Shown here: positions 36,126-49,072 of the stretch, piece after piece
Layout of the letters: the number at the start of each line of letters is the position of its first letter
How positions within the stretch are numbered: position 1 is the stretch's first letter
Assembly: GCF_016801865.2 (NCBI RefSeq)
Contig: NC_068939.1
Location: forward strand, 61,262,269 to 61,326,268
DNA from: Culex pipiens pallens
Lineage: Eukaryota; Arthropoda; Insecta; Diptera; Culicidae
Reading direction: 5' to 3'
Length of the DNA stretch: 64,000 bases
Program-made: the position numbers and the translations under genes
Notes under the pieces: model-generated
What the model was told of the DNA's origin: nothing
Seen by the model: the letters and a program-made list of their open reading frames with translations, nothing else
The model's database searches: none

Positions 36126-38063
36126 GTTGTTATCATTTGATAAAATCTCAAGCGATCCATGTTTACAAGTTTCACTAAGTGCTTCTTATGCTACAAAACC
36201 TGCTTCCTGTTCTATCAATCAGCTATTAAAGCTACTTCCAAATGATTCCCCATTAATATCGCCCGGTTGTTTTCGGGACCGGTTTCGCTCGGAAAATCCT
36301 CCCCCATTAATAATCTCGTCGCAAACCTCGGCACCGCGTAAACAGGGCCCCTGGACAAATTACCACCATAATGAACCGCTCGAAGTAACTTTTTTTTTAA
36401 TTTTATAAATTCTGCCAAATCCCTGCCGGCAAGACAAATAGACGATGATGCTGCTCCCGAGAGGATAGAGACCCGGCACTTGTATTCGGCAAAGAATCAA
36501 AACAAACAAAATTAACTGCCGCGAGCCAAATGAGGTGTTGAAATTTAACAAGCAAAATGGACCCTCATCCATCTCTAGCAGAGTCGGCTACCTGAAGGTT
36601 TGATTCCCAGTTCAGGGCCAGTATTAAATTAAAAACAAAACAAAACCTGTTCAGGGGTGACTTATTTTTCGGAATGTCTTGTACCACACTTGGAAGGGAA
36701 AACCGGCGCAGATTTATGAGAAAAGTTTCGCGCACAAATAAACCAGAAAGTGCTTTCAGTGATAGAGAGAAACCCGAAACAAATGATCTTGAAAAAAGCT
36801 TTCCAGGGAGGAAGCGGGAACGAAAAGCTCGTAATAAGGGAAAGTGAGCAAAACCCTATCTAATCTCGGACAATGATGCCCTAGCAACGATAACCCCTCG
36901 GGGACTTTGAAGATGCCGCCACAAAAACAACCCCCGCATAGGCCAAAAAGGTACAACGGCGGTTGTGAAAATTATGGTGCAATAAAAACCAGCTTAGACG
37001 ATGAAGATTATAAAGATGTTGATAATTAAAAAAGCTTTTTCAGCCCGTTATCAAAACAAAGTTGTAAGCACTCATTAGGGCTATAATGATTGTGTCAGAG
37101 TGTCTTATCATTTCTGCGAGATAAAAGTTAGAAGGGAAGCTTTGAATGTTAGGAAGATAAACCCAGACATCAACAATGCCCCTCGGGTGGTCAAGTCGGA
37201 ATGCATCATGACCTGGCTGACCTAAGTTATTACCCCTAACCTTAAACATCTCTTTGGTCTTCAAAAAAACTTCATTGCAAAAGTTCTGCAGTATTTTCGG
37301 CTTCAATTACCAGCCTGTTATTTTGCAAGACAATGAAGCAGTAGGATTAATTGCCTATTAGGGGTGGCTCTACCCTTTTTACCTCCTGCGCCAGTTTCCT
37401 TTTACAGGACGTCTCAAGCATCACAAACATCAGTAGCGGAATTAATTACTTTGTGGAGTTTTAACAACTGTGTTTCAGTAGACGGAAGCAATCTTCCACA
37501 ACTTTTGTCTTTGCTGTGTTTTGCTGTAGAATTGTACTACCGCGTTTTAACGTTTTAATTAAATTGTCTATTCAGGAACGTGTGTTCAAAGGCGATGTCG
37601 TAATCTTTGCCCAATATTTTGCAATGTTTTCAAACAATGTCTGATGTATTTGGTAAACTAAGCAATATCTCTTTGCTCTTTCGGTAACTCACAGAAAAAG
37701 CACCTCAAAATCCGGTGCAATCGACAGAATTTGATTTTATATCAACGCGAACTTGGCAAAATTAGGTTAACATTTTAACAAAAAAATATAGAGCAATTAA
37801 AAAAAACCATGCGTCTCCTTCAAATGATATGAGCCGTCTACAAGAACATAGAAGCGCCTGGTTCATAACCATTTCCTTTGAGCACAATGGAAACAACCAA
37901 TACAAATGCATAAGAATGTTGTCAAGTTTGGGGCGTCCACAAATAGCATTTTTTGTAGGTTTGTTAGTTAAATATTAAAGGTTCAATATTAAAATATTTT
38001 CCAAAAAAGTTTTTTTCAATTTTTTTTATTAAAATTGTATAAATTTGACAAGTCTATTAGTAC
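36126..38063. other. unique mixed-composition sequence
   Basis: Complex sequence with modest GC and open frames on both strands of 60-90 codons. 36575-36625 has a B-box-like 'ggtttgattcccag', but no tRNA fold could be drawn. Possible intron or intergenic DNA. Confidence 0.4.
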
Positions 38064-38430
38064 TTTGGGATATCCATGGTCATTCGAGGACTCCCTGGAG
38101 TTTAGATCTACGAGTCTACCGCCGTCACAAGTAAGAGGTCGTCGGATTTTGACCCCGGATCATGTTGGTACATACAGTAAAAAAAATCATGGTAATATTA
38201 CATCTGGCAAGGGGTACATCTTTTATGTTAGGAAAAATGTGTAATTTCACCTCTGAAAATGTGTAAATAACCACTTTTCTGGTCACTTTTTCAGTCTAAA
38301 TTGAGGTAAAATTGAGGTTATTTTTTACTGTGTACTATATCAATGTGTTGAGATGTCCATGGTCATCCGAGGACTCCCTTGAGTTAAGATCTACGAGTCT
38401 ACCGCCGTAACAAGCAAGAGGTAGTCGGAT
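38064..38430 (+). repeat. 84-bp direct duplication flanking a small MITE
   Basis: 38064-38147 and 38347-38430 are direct copies with about 8 differences. Both contain 'agatctacgagtctaccgcc'. Between them lies a MITE with CAGTAAAAAA-type ends (38174-~38332). The duplicated segment has high complexity and is not part of the MITE. A pre-existing tandem repeat that received a MITE would explain this. Confidence 0.75.
38174..38332. mobile_element. small CAGTAAAAAA MITE
   Basis: The left end ACAGTAAAAAAAATCATGG and the right end GGTTATTTTTTACTGTGTA are imperfect inverted repeats about 160 bp apart. The left end recurs at 22360-22395. No coding capacity. Confidence 0.6.
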
Positions 38431-39204
38431 AAATAAGTGATTTAGATTTAATAAAAGGGAAATAATACTAATGCTGGAAACATTTTGAAGTTTTTCAGTC
38501 TGTACAAAGATCACAAACCCAGGTAGCACACTTTGTTTGCCAAGAGATTTCCAAACTGGTTTTTGAACTCATTTACTATGTTTTCCTAACGTCTTGATCG
38601 CTGGAAAAAGCGCATGTATTTCTGTTGTTGAACATCTCTTAACTCGTTAGAAATGTGCGTGGTTTAATTTGGTTTTACCAGCGCACGTCATACTTGCAAA
38701 GAGAACGTTTGTTAATCATGCCATAAGAACTCTCGACTATAAGATTCCGAACCGGGTTAGATAACGTCATTAGAAACGTTTAACAACATCCTGACTTTAA
38801 GATTCAGAAGGGAGTTAGGCAAACGTTTTGAGGTATACATATCGTGGCAGACAAGAATGTTAAACAGGCTTTTCTTAAAATAAGTCCAAGGTGTTCGCTT
38901 TAAAAAAAAAAATCTTAATTTAATCCTTTATTTGTGGGTAATGTCGCTTCAAGATACTTCAACTACTAGGTTTTGTGATTTATTATTTTGGATACGGATA
39001 CATCATTTATGAATGATAATAATATGAATGATGAATAAAAAAAATGTCAACCATAAAAAATCATTCAATGTCATTATTATAATTTTGGAGATTTTTTTTT
39101 CAATCATGATAGAGTGCTAATTAACATTGCTCGCTACTGCTACTCTGCTAGTGCTGCTGGTTCTCGGTGCTGCATTTTCAGTTTTTCTTTTTTTTTTAAG
39201 AATC
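38431..39204. other. unique sequence
   Basis: No gene or terminal repeats recognised. It includes AATGAT-like short repeats at 39000-39040. Confidence 0.35.
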
Positions 39205-39290
39205 CTCAGGGCAAGTATCGAACCCAAGATCACTTCGAACGTCTGCTTCTTTCCACGAGAGGCTATGTTGGATGAGCAGACCTAAAAGTC
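39205..39290 (-). repeat. degenerate tRNA-like sequence, possible SINE head
   Basis: On the minus strand it has an A-box-like 'tagcctctcgtgg' followed by a B-box-like 'gggttcgatactt', then an A-rich tail (39190-39200). A proper anticodon arm could not be drawn. Confidence 0.3.
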
Positions 39291-39724
39291 AATTAGAAGT
39301 CTGCGGTCATCTAGGTTTTACCAAGTTCACTAACAATTTGTCAAAACTTCTTTCGAACATAAGCTGTTTCTATTTTTAGAACTATTTGTGCGTCAACATG
39401 TTCTTGCTCGGTTTTTAGTGAACTTTTTAAAACACGAACGCCAACTACACATAAACAACATGTTTACGTGAAATCCCATCCGAAGCCAGAGGTCAATTCT
39501 ACTATGTTATCATGTTGAGCAAACTGAAATGGAACATAATGTCTGCAAATGTCATTCCGTTCCGTAATCCGTTGCTAGATTTGGCATTTGTGTTACACAA
39601 CCATGTTGAACAATGGTTTTTTGATCAAAATGAGAACAATTGACCAAATTGTATTAGACTTGTTCAATAATCAATGTATAAAAACGCTTGTGCAGCGAAT
39701 GTTCAGCAAAAAAAAATGAAAGGT

Positions 39725-39799
39725 TGGAGCAGATGGGAATCGAACCCAGAATCATCCGCTTACAAAGCGGACAGCGTAACCATTCGGCCACGCACTGCC
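39725..39799 (-). tRNA. tRNA-Thr(TGT)-like gene or pseudogene
   Basis: On the minus strand there is a D-arm-type 'tggccgaatggtta' and a perfect 5-bp anticodon stem TCCGC/GCGGA. The anticodon loop is TTTGTAA (anticodon TGT, threonine), and the T loop is TGGGTTCGATTCCCA. A run of at least eight T follows, fitting an RNA polymerase III terminator. The acceptor stem is imperfect: GGCAGTG against CTGCTCC pairs only in part without a bulge. It could therefore be a tRNA pseudogene, a SINE head or a diverged tRNA gene. An open frame crossing it (39674-39973) is not a gene. Confidence 0.55.
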
Positions 39800-40012
39800 G
39801 TTATAACTCAATTTATGCCGAAAAAGGAGATTTACACAAGAAAGAAGATAATTAATAAAAAAGATTATGTGTTCTTATGTTTAGGTGTAATTTTTACCAT
39901 GTTTTTTCTTATTGCAGCATTTAAAACCTTTCGCGTGGGTCTTCACTGTTTTCGTTGCTCATTGATAATATAGGTTTAAAAAATGCTTTTTGTGATCATC
40001 AACATAATAGTA

Positions 40013-40407
40013 CAGTCCAGATTGATTATCCGAAGCCTAGATTATCTGAAGTTTCGATTATCCGAAGTTCAATTATCCGAAGGTTTGTATAGGACTTTGG
40101 ATAATCGAATCACGAACAAAAAATTTTTTTGTATTATTCTATTTTCTTATTTTTAACATCAAAATCAAGTTCTGCGACCCTTTTTTGTCAAATTTGAATA
40201 GTTGATTGCCTATTAAATTACAAAATGCATGTTTCCAATAGTTGATCGCGGTATTTTAGCCGCCAAATTGGATTTAAAAATTCTAGATCACTTTAGCGAA
40301 GTTTAGAAGTCATACTTAAGCTCAACAATCAAAAATAAGACAGCAAAAAAATATTTATTCGATTATCCGAAGTGAAATTTTGCCTTCGGATAACCGAGTC
40401 TGGACTG
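40013..40407. mobile_element. pogo/Tigger-like MITE, complete
   Basis: Termini are CAGTCCAGATTGATTATCCG and the complement of CAGTCCAGACTCGGTTATCC, with TA at both edges (40011-40012 and 40408-40409). Several copies of TTATCCGAAG lie just inside. The interior aligns inversely with 26766-27110. At 395 bp it has no room for a transposase. Confidence 0.85.
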
Positions 40408-43400
40408 TATTCTATGTTGATAGTTGATGGATCCACACTAAAACTCCCACGTACCCGCCAAACTTGCTTGATGAAACTAATTCACGCCAGACAAGTCCAT
40501 TTTACTGTTCTGCAATTGTTTTCCATTCATTTGAACTTTATTTCAACCAACAAACAGGACTATGCAAATTTGCGAGCAAACTTTTTGGCTGCCTGTTGTA
40601 GGTGAACACCGCACGTCGAGTTTTGCTTTCAAAGGAAATTACGCGCCGTTAAACAAAACCTTGTCAGAATTAATTAACATTTTTCGGCTCATGCCTCACG
40701 GCACGTTTGTTCTTAACCAATTTTCGGTAAACAAGCTGTGTGAGAGCATTTTCTGGTTTGCCTGTTCAATCTAGACAGTGACGATGGTTCCGGTGGTAAG
40801 TAAACTTGGTTTGCACCTTCGTGGTATTAAGTGAAGGAAATTTTGTAGAAGCTTAAGAGTTATTTTTTGTCTACAATTGCTTAAAATTTTATTTGAAACA
40901 TTGAATGCTTCTTGCTCACAGAATTTCAGCAAAACAAAAAAAAATGCAATATTAATCAATCCTTTCGCGAGCAATCAGATTGTATTTCTTCCTCGTTATA
41001 AATAACGCTAACGGGGCACAGGTTGGAAGCAATTTCACTTGTATGGGTTATGATTTTTTCTCTCCACGATATCGTTGGAGTCCGGATCGTTCAGTAATTG
41101 AAATTGGCATCGATAGGAAACCGCACTCAAGCTGTAGTAGGCTTCTCATCAATTATGTATTTTTTTGGTTTTTTTCTGGTCTTCACATTGGTACGTAAGG
41201 ATGATGGATTCAAATGATACTTTAGGGAAGCTTTACATGTCCCTTTTGGGTTCTAGCAAATTAATTTGGTTGAGTAAATAATTTCTTGAAAATGTGATCC
41301 AATTTAATTGTAGGAAATGTTGAAATGTAAACATTGATTAATATTAATAAGTTATCAAGCTTGTAACGAAGGAAAAAAATCTAAAAGGATGTAAAGTCTT
41401 GTCTTATTCGTCAGCGAATAAAAATCAACCAATCATCTTTGACATTTCCAAATATATAAAATCAGTTAGGGTTTATTACACTTGGGATAAATCTCGCACA
41501 CCCGGTGCCTCTAGATCCAATTTTCAATTAAAATCGATTGTTTCTCCCTCAAAATGTGTCTTAGCCCGCTCACCAAAGCACCCCAGAAAGCAGTGAAAAT
41601 TAATTTATTTTTCGGTTCAATCAAAGTTTCCATCTTGGCTATGGTGTACCATCAGTGAGGAAAAAAGAGAACATTTTTGTTGCTGTTTGCTTCAAGTCAC
41701 CCGTACTTCCGGCCACCGGATGTTGTCGACACGGTTCGATCGTCATTACGGGATCGATATTTTGGTCCCTGGTGTGTACATCCGCTTTACGAGAGTGGTG
41801 AAAAATGTGTGTACAACTTAATTTTAAGCTCTCTGGGAGATCCGAGTGGCTCTCTGTGGACAGGTTGATTAAATTTAGGGCGAACAAAGTATCCAAGTTG
41901 TTGGTGAATGACCCCTTATGAAATTTCAGGTTTCTAAGTAATGCAGGATGAAATGCTCAATTTATTGTAGGGGACGCAATAACTCAAATTAAAGTTTAAA
42001 TACTGATGAATGTTTAAATGTAATACCAGGAACAAACCAAAATACATAATGTATTCACCTTTCAGGAATGTTTGGCATACGAATAAAAACCAGCACCACA
42101 TTACATTAAATCGAGCTGTTTAACTTACAAGTCACACCACTTCCGGCGTACCGACACTTTCACACGTGTGTTAAGTGCCGCTGCGGAAATGAAGTGAAAT
42201 GTTTTCCTTCATGGATTTTTAATTAAATCCAACAGCCAATTTGGTTCCGCGACGATCCTGGTGAATCGCATCACATTTGCCGGCATGGAATGTAATGTTC
42301 ATCAGTTCCGAGCAACCAATTTAAATGAGTTGGGATGAAAGTGGGCATATTTTGGAAGGACGCATTTGTTTGTTTTGTCCCAATAGGCTTAAATAATTAA
42401 TATGACTCATTAGCTCTTTATTTGTTTTCTGGTAAAGTTATCGGGCAGAGTTTTAAAAATGGCATAATTTATTCAAATGGTTCTGAGGTCAGACTTTTGT
42501 TTAAGGTTTGAATTTAAACAAAACTGTTGCACAGTGCTAATGGAAACGTTGTTAATAATAATGTCCTTCAGTAAAAAAAACTGCACACCAAAGAAAAAGT
42601 CAACAATCTTATAACAATCCGTGTGCATCCAAATAGATTCAATAATGCTTTTTTTTGTCAAAAACTTGTATCGTTAGATCACGATTCACGATCTAAATAA
42701 TCTATGTGACACATCAAATCATAGCATGTTCGTTTGAATTGTAAAAGTTTTTCTATTAGTTATTGATATGAAATTTGTACACTGTACAAAATTTAGGCAT
42801 GAGTAACTGATCCAGTCCATAATTTGGTGTTCTAACTTTTTTTCAGTGTGTTTAAACATTCAGTGCAGAAAACGTTGGTTGATATGTTACATGATTTGCA
42901 TGATGCCCCATTTCCAACTCGGTTGTAAACGATTTGTCAAGGCACATCATCTTTTACTGCAGAAGCTTCCGCGTATTGGTTACAGAAGCCTGAAGGCATT
43001 AAAAGGAGCACCCTGAATAAATATTTGAATTCCATCTACACGCGAGTAACTCGCTGCCGCTGCGAGGATTCCTCGAAACGCAATTTTGTCCTGTACAAAA
43101 AATATTGCAGTTTTTTTCCGGAAGAACTTCATCTATGGGTTTACACGGGGTAACAATCCACAATTTCGGGAAGCGATATTAAACGCATCAAATGAAACAC
43201 ACTTTCCCATCTCGGGGCGTGCTTTTCAAGTACCTAAAGTTATTCGTCATGTTGATTATCTTTGTAGCATTGGCACTGCACTTTTTTTTTCAAAATAAAA
43301 TCAATAATCCAATTTGGTTTTTAAACATTTTTAGACCCCTTCCCTATAGTAATCCAACTGTTCTTTTTAACAAAAATTCAATGAAATTATCTTTTTAATT

Positions 43401-43573
43401 GAGTGTTTGTAGAAACATTTTTCAGCCTTCAGTATTATTACATACATAATATTTTATGATGATTGGTATTATGACTACCACATCGATATTTATATAAAAT
43501 CTGTAGGAAAAATATGAAAATCTAGCAACCCTGTCTCAATAATTTAGTAAAATCTTTTTTTGCAATTCCGTCG
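40408..43573. other. unique sequence, possibly intronic
   Basis: About 3.2 kb without recognised repeats. Mixed-complexity patches lie at 40560-40760, 40990-41160, 41500-41870 and 42100-42350. Open frames reach 60-85 codons on both strands with no domain. This repeat-poor stretch is a good place to look for introns, enhancers or small exons. Confidence 0.4.
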
Positions 43574-44963
43574 TTAAGAGCGAGTCCACGAGCAAAGCAT
43601 ACCCATCTCGCATCGACCTCACCAATCTGCCTGAAATTTTCAGGGGTTGTTTGTACATATAAAACTAGCATCTGGCCAAAATATGAGCACTCTAGGTCAA
43701 CGGGAAGTGGGGCAAATCGGGACACAAAGTTTAAAGGTTCAAAAACGTCAAAAATCTTAAAAAGGCTATAACTTAGGCAAAATTCAATTTATTTTCAAAA
43801 TTCAAAATGCATCTGAAAGGGCTTAAAAAATGCAACAAAATGCAGGATAGAGCATCCCAATTGGTTAAATCTAAAGGGAGTTATTGGCATTTTAGTGAAA
43901 AAATAGCATAATTTTCAAACTCAAATAAAAAAGTGTTCCATCCAGATATCAACTCGGTTCGACCTGCAGCTTGTAGGGGACATCTGGGACTACCATCTGA
44001 GACTGAGAACGCTTTGGGTAAGGCAGTTTAACATATTTAATAGACACTTTTACTTTTAAAGAATTTTTTGATTGTAAATTTTTGCTCGGGGGACCCCTTA
44101 GATCCCATTTTCTGGTGATAATTTTATCATATTCGTGTTCCTGAGACAATTTCACAATAGAAACATGCATAAAAATGTTTATTTTGATCCATTTTAACCC
44201 TTTAAAAAATAAAAGTTAAAAAAAATCTTCGATTCACATTTATTGAAAATCAAGCTCGTTTCCAAGGATACTAGATGACACCAGAAAAAAGCAGCTTTTT
44301 AATTTTTTTGAACTTTTATTTTTTAAAGGGTTAAAATGGATCAAAATAAACATTTTTATGCATGTTTTTATTGTGAAATTGTCTCAGGAACACGAATATG
44401 ATAAAATTATCACCAGAAAATGGGATCTAAGGGGTCCCCCGAGCAAAAATTTACAACCAAAAAATTCACTAAAAGTAAAAGTGTCTATTTAATATGTTAA
44501 ACTGCCTTACCCAAAGCGTTCTCAGTCTCAGATGGTAGTCCCAGATGTCCCCTACAAGCTGCAGGTCGAACCGAGTTGATATCTGGATGGAACACTTTTT
44601 TATTTGAGTTTGAAAATTATGCTATTTTTTCACTAAAATGCCAATAACTCCCTTTAGATTTAACCAATTGGGATGCTCTATCCTGCATTTTGTTGCATTT
44701 TTTAAGCCCTTTCAGATGCATTTTGAATTTTGAAAATAAATTGAATTTTGCCTAAGTTATAGCCTTTTTAAGATTTTTGACGTTTTTGAACCTTCAAACT
44801 TTGTGTCCCGATTTGCCCCACTTCCCATTGACCTAGAGTGCTCATATTTTGGCCAGATGCTAGTTTTATATGTACAAACAACCCCTGAAAATTTCAGGCA
44901 GATTGGTGAGGTCCAAACGACGTCCTACAAAGGGGTATGCCCTGTTCGTGGACTCGCTCTTAA
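43574..44963. mobile_element. TTAA-ended foldback element
   Basis: Ends are TTAAGAGCGAGTCCACGA and its complement. Arms 43574-~44215 and ~44312-44963 match closely, apart from some indels near the tips, around a ~95-bp centre. TTAA at both edges fits a piggyBac-type TTAA duplication, but because TTAA is itself palindromic this is not proof. The 60-78-codon frames inside come from the arms and encode nothing known. Confidence 0.8.
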
Positions 44964-44974
44964 ACTACTTACTT

Positions 44975-45380
44975 TTCCTGTCATTCTTGAACGACGAAAT
45001 AGCCTACTTTTCTGTACCAAAAAAAACAGAATCGAATAGCAACACTTTTCAAAATAAATGCTGAAAAGTTCTACTTTTCAGCACTGAAATGGGTGCTGAA
45101 AAGTTGAACTTTTCAGCACTTGTTTCGAAAAGTAACACTTTTCAGCATTTTTTTTATTTAAACGATTTATTGACAAAATACATGAAAATTTGACTTAAAA
45201 TTGCACTTAATGGATGTTTTTCGGAATTGCAAAAAATGTTGTATGGAACTCGTTGCAAAACTTAATTTTTTCAGCACTCTTCGTATTTATCCAACTCGGT
45301 GAACCTCGTTGGATAAATGTACGACTCGTGCTGAAAAAAATCATTTTTTGCAACTTGTTGCATAAACTACTATTTTGTAA
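44975..45380. mobile_element. hairpin-rich repeat with 'gctgaaaagt' array
   Basis: 45057-45150 holds several inverted copies of GCTGAAAAGTT/AACTTTTCAGC. 45250-45370 forms a larger hairpin: 'tttatccaactcggtg' pairs with 'cgttggataaatg', inside a pair of 'tttttcagcac'/'gtgctgaaaaa' blocks. Its right end is repeated at 22524-22600. Exact termini are unclear. Confidence 0.6.
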
Positions 45381-46328
45381 GTATTGGGGAATGCACAGGA
45401 AAAAAATGCTTTAAAAATGAAGGGTATCTTGTATTTAAGCAATATTTGTACTGAAACATGTACTATAAAAAGCCTGTACTTATCTACTAAAACGTCTTAT
45501 TTTTCAATATTGAATATCAGATCTATAGATTTTATTTATGGGAAACTTAGCAAACTAGTCACCTAAGGAAGCTATCAGTGCCGAGTAAATTCAATATTCA
45601 ACCACTTCAATCATTATTACGGCTCCACTCCAGATAGGCACTTGTGCTGTTATGCTATTATCAAGTGACCTCTAATGAAAAAGCACATCCGAGTGTGGTT
45701 CCATAGTTGTAGCAGCTGAATCGAAAACCCAGTGTTAATTGGCGAACTAATGATACGACTATACTGGCTTCAACCAATCGAAAGGTGCCTTCCTATTTCG
45801 TGGATCAACGATTCCGAATGCGTCATCAAATTTCCGCCGTTTGACATAACCACTGAGTGAATCGAGCGCAAATTGTTTTGAACTAATTTGACGTAATAAT
45901 GTTTCGTGCAAACTGTGCAACGGCAAACTATTTTGCGAAGTAATTTGCAAATGAGCTAACGAAAACTGTTGCTCACATGTCGGCGTTCGGTGCTAATTGC
46001 GAATTTGATGTCAGAGCACGTGAACTTTATGCTTCAATGCGCGAAAATGAGTGGAATTGATTCGAAGAACTAAACTGATTGAGTTTGTAAGTCAAATTAA
46101 CAATTCGAAAGATAAAATTTTGAATTCACTGGTATCCAAAATTATATTTTACGTTTCCTTATTTTGACAAATCTAACAAAGTTAATTAGATTTTGAAGTA
46201 AATTAACATTTTAAAAAGCAACTCGGAATTTTGCTGGACTAACAATTGAGTCTCTGTCAAATTTGTTAGAGGATTGAGCAGCCAACGTGTGTGTAGATGT
46301 GTAGATTATTATTTACCTATTTACCCAA
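45381..46328. other. unique high-complexity sequence
   Basis: 45590-46070 is complex, with few homopolymers and no repeat features. The 63-codon minus frame (45759-45950) is not recognised. Candidate conserved non-coding DNA. Confidence 0.35.
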
Positions 46329-46348
46329 CATCGTGAAAAAGCATGAAT

Positions 46349-47155
46349 AAGCATAAGCATAAGCATAGGTGCCCACCCGCAGTTGCTACTCCGTTATTGA
46401 CCAGGACCTCCAGAAGTTACATCCACGAGCCGTGGAAGATGAGTGGGTGCTATCTTTCCTCGCTTCGCAACTTCTCAAAGGCCCCTATCATGCTGATCAA
46501 TACCGGCGCCGGCCACGACCAGTGGTAGAGTCACGGGGAAGTGGATGGGAATGTTAGTCCGATACTTGAGTGATAGAGACCGCCCAATCGACTGCTTCTC
46601 CGACAAAGTATCACATGAGTTTTGAGGGGGTTAGTAGATGGGTATGAGGTCAGGATTCACGAGTGGCAGTGATGTGACCATGAGCATTTTGTTTATCGGT
46701 TCAATTTTTTTAAATCTTAGGCAGCCGGCTGCGGAAAGATAGATAATTGATTATTTAAAATGGTTTATTTTTATCGAACGCGTGCCAGCCGAGCAGTAGT
46801 GCTATGGGCTGGACTTATCAGTATAATTTTACTGTTTTTACAATTTAGATAACGCGAACAAATTTCAAAAATAGTAAATAAATGACGCTTTACTCTTCAT
46901 AAAATCGATAGTTTGATGAGTTAATACTAAAACTGAAAGTTGGAATAAATTTTTACGATCATTTACGACGAAAATTATCGCGAAAAAACCGGACTGCGCG
47001 TCCCCAGAGGCACTGCACTTATGAAGGCATTATTCAATTATTATGACCAATCACCCCATGCACACAAATAGCGACACAAAAGAGACGAAAATTATCGCGA
47101 AAAAACAGGACTGCGCGTCCCCAGAAGCACTGCACTTATCCAACATCGTGAAAAA
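46349..47155 (+). mobile_element. unit bounded by a 20-bp perfect direct repeat
   Basis: CATCGTGAAAAAGCATGAAT occurs at 46329-46348 and 47156-47175. The unit starts with AAGCAT hexamers (46349-46366), followed by a GC-richer segment with short frames (46343-46557). It ends with two copies of a ~57-bp block (46967-47023 and 47083-47139, containing 'actgcgcgtcccc'). A long target duplication would suggest target-primed insertion, but no poly(A) or reverse transcriptase is visible. The class is unknown. Confidence 0.55.
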
Positions 47156-47314
47156 CATCGTGAAAAAGCATGAATGATTTGAAACCGTTTGGTTGGGTTT
47201 CACGGTATGGTCGAAAAGCTAAGACTAAGAGTTTGCAAAGTCATAAGCCTAAGGCACGTGACGCATAGCGTGCAATCGTTCGATCTTCAATCTAGAAATG
47301 GTATGGGTAGTAGG

Positions 47315-48108
47315 ATGTAACAAAAATGACTTTTGGGCGGGCATTCAGGGGTTTGTACCGGTGGGCATACTGAGCCCAAATCCAAAATATGAGCTTCACT
47401 GGACGTAAAAGGAGCTGGCGCTTTGCATTAGAATTTTATATGGGATTTAACCCGTAAAAAGAGATTTTTTAAAAAATGTAAATTTTGAGGCATCTTGACC
47501 ATTGGAGCGTTTATTTTCAACACCACTGGCGTGTAGGCAGGATCCTTGCGCATCTTTTGGTATAAATAACATTAAAGTTTGGAGCACCCTAAAACTCGGT
47601 ACAGACCTTCAAAGTATGGCATTTTTTTTCGAAAAATTGGTCCCAGCAAAATCAAATGGCGTCTCGGGGCGTCGCAAAATGCTTTCAAAGTTTGTCATTT
47701 TTTGCGAAAAATCGGTCCCGGCAATAAAGATATGCGTCGTATCTTGCGACGTCCCGAGACGCCATTTGATTTTAGTGGGACCGATTTTTCGAAAAAAAAA
47801 AAGCCAAACTTTGAAGGTCTGTACCGAGCCTTAGGGTACTCCAAACTTTAATGTTATTTATACCAAAAGACGCGTAAGGGTCCTGCCTACACGCCAGTGA
47901 TGTTGAAAATAAACGCTCCAATGGCCAAAATGCCTCAAAATTGTCATTTTTGAAAAAATCTTTTTTTACGGGTTAAATCCCATATAACATTCAAATGCAA
48001 AGCGCCAGCTCCTATTACGTCCAATCAAGCACATATTTTGGATTTGGGCTCAGTATGCCCACCGGTACAAACCCCTGAATGCCCGCCCAAAAGTCATTTT
48101 TGTTACAT
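47315..48108. mobile_element. 794-bp foldback element
   Basis: The tips are ATGTAACAAAAATGACTTTT and its complement. The arms (47315-~47670 and ~47745-48108) run almost to the centre, so the whole element is one hairpin. Arm divergence is modest, with small indels. The 90-110-codon frames at 47502-47851 arise from the arms and have no domain. Confidence 0.85.
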
Positions 48109-49072
48109 TTGTTGTTAATGGGTAGCAAATGCATTGACAACCTTTTTGCAGTAATAACCCTGATTTATATTCTGCAAAAGTTTCTCGTTCTGTGGACGTG
48201 GTTGAATTAACACCAGTTAGCAAGAAGTAAGTCCAGCAAACTCTTTTTTTTTCGTGATTGTCAAATGCCCGATTTGGTTCGATCGAGGTACTTGTTAAAA
48301 CTGAGTTTCAGGTCGACAATCGGAAATGCATTGTTTATGGGTGATGTAAATTAATACTGAATATTTCAAAGTTTCATAATATTTAAATTTATTTTGTTGA
48401 CCAGTGTAATCAATCGAAATTCGATACCAAAGCATGGAGGTTGTTTTACAGAGGCAGGCTGAACACCTGTAGAAGTGCAAAAGTAGTTTATGTGGCCTCT
48501 GCAGAGCTCTGTAGTTGCTGAAGAACATTCAACTGCCCAGAAGGAAGCAATTTCCTTCAAGTGTGGTGTGTAACGCTCTACCAGCTCTGCATAACAACCA
48601 CCAGGTTGGCGTTGTTGGTGTACAACTTTTAAACAAACGGAAAGAAAAATTCAACTAGCCGTTGAAGGAAATGTTTTTAAATTCCAATTGCACCAAGATT
48701 GCACACCGATTACCGACTAAGGACCAAGGAAATCTTTGCACTGCAAGCAGAAATAAACCAAATTCCTGGTCTCCAGATGTCATGCAGCAAACGAAATGCC
48801 TTCAAGATATGGTTTAACCCCATTTACGGGAAAGTGGAAATGTGACCTCTGCAGGGTTGTATTTCAAATTGATTGCAAAAAGGGTTTCGTTTAGAATGAC
48901 GTCCTTTTCGGCAAAGAACAAACGCCTTTTTTTTAGCAAATGGTCATCAAGCACTGAGATTTATGTCTTCGTGACAATCTTTATTTATGTTCCGATTTTG
49001 AAATTATAACTTTGTGAAGAAATAATTTTAAAATAAAAGTCTGTACAAGCTTGTAAAGATTTGCGGAAAATA
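48109..49072. other. unique sequence left of the LINE
   Basis: Mixed composition, no gene or repeat end recognised. It ends at the 15-bp target duplication of the LINE. Confidence 0.4.

Noticed and set aside
36575..36625. tRNA or SINE head suggested by a B-box-like word
   Set aside because: No matching A box, anticodon arm or flanking duplication was found.
47502..47851. 90-110-codon open frames
   Set aside because: They are produced by the arms of the 794-bp foldback element and carry no domain.
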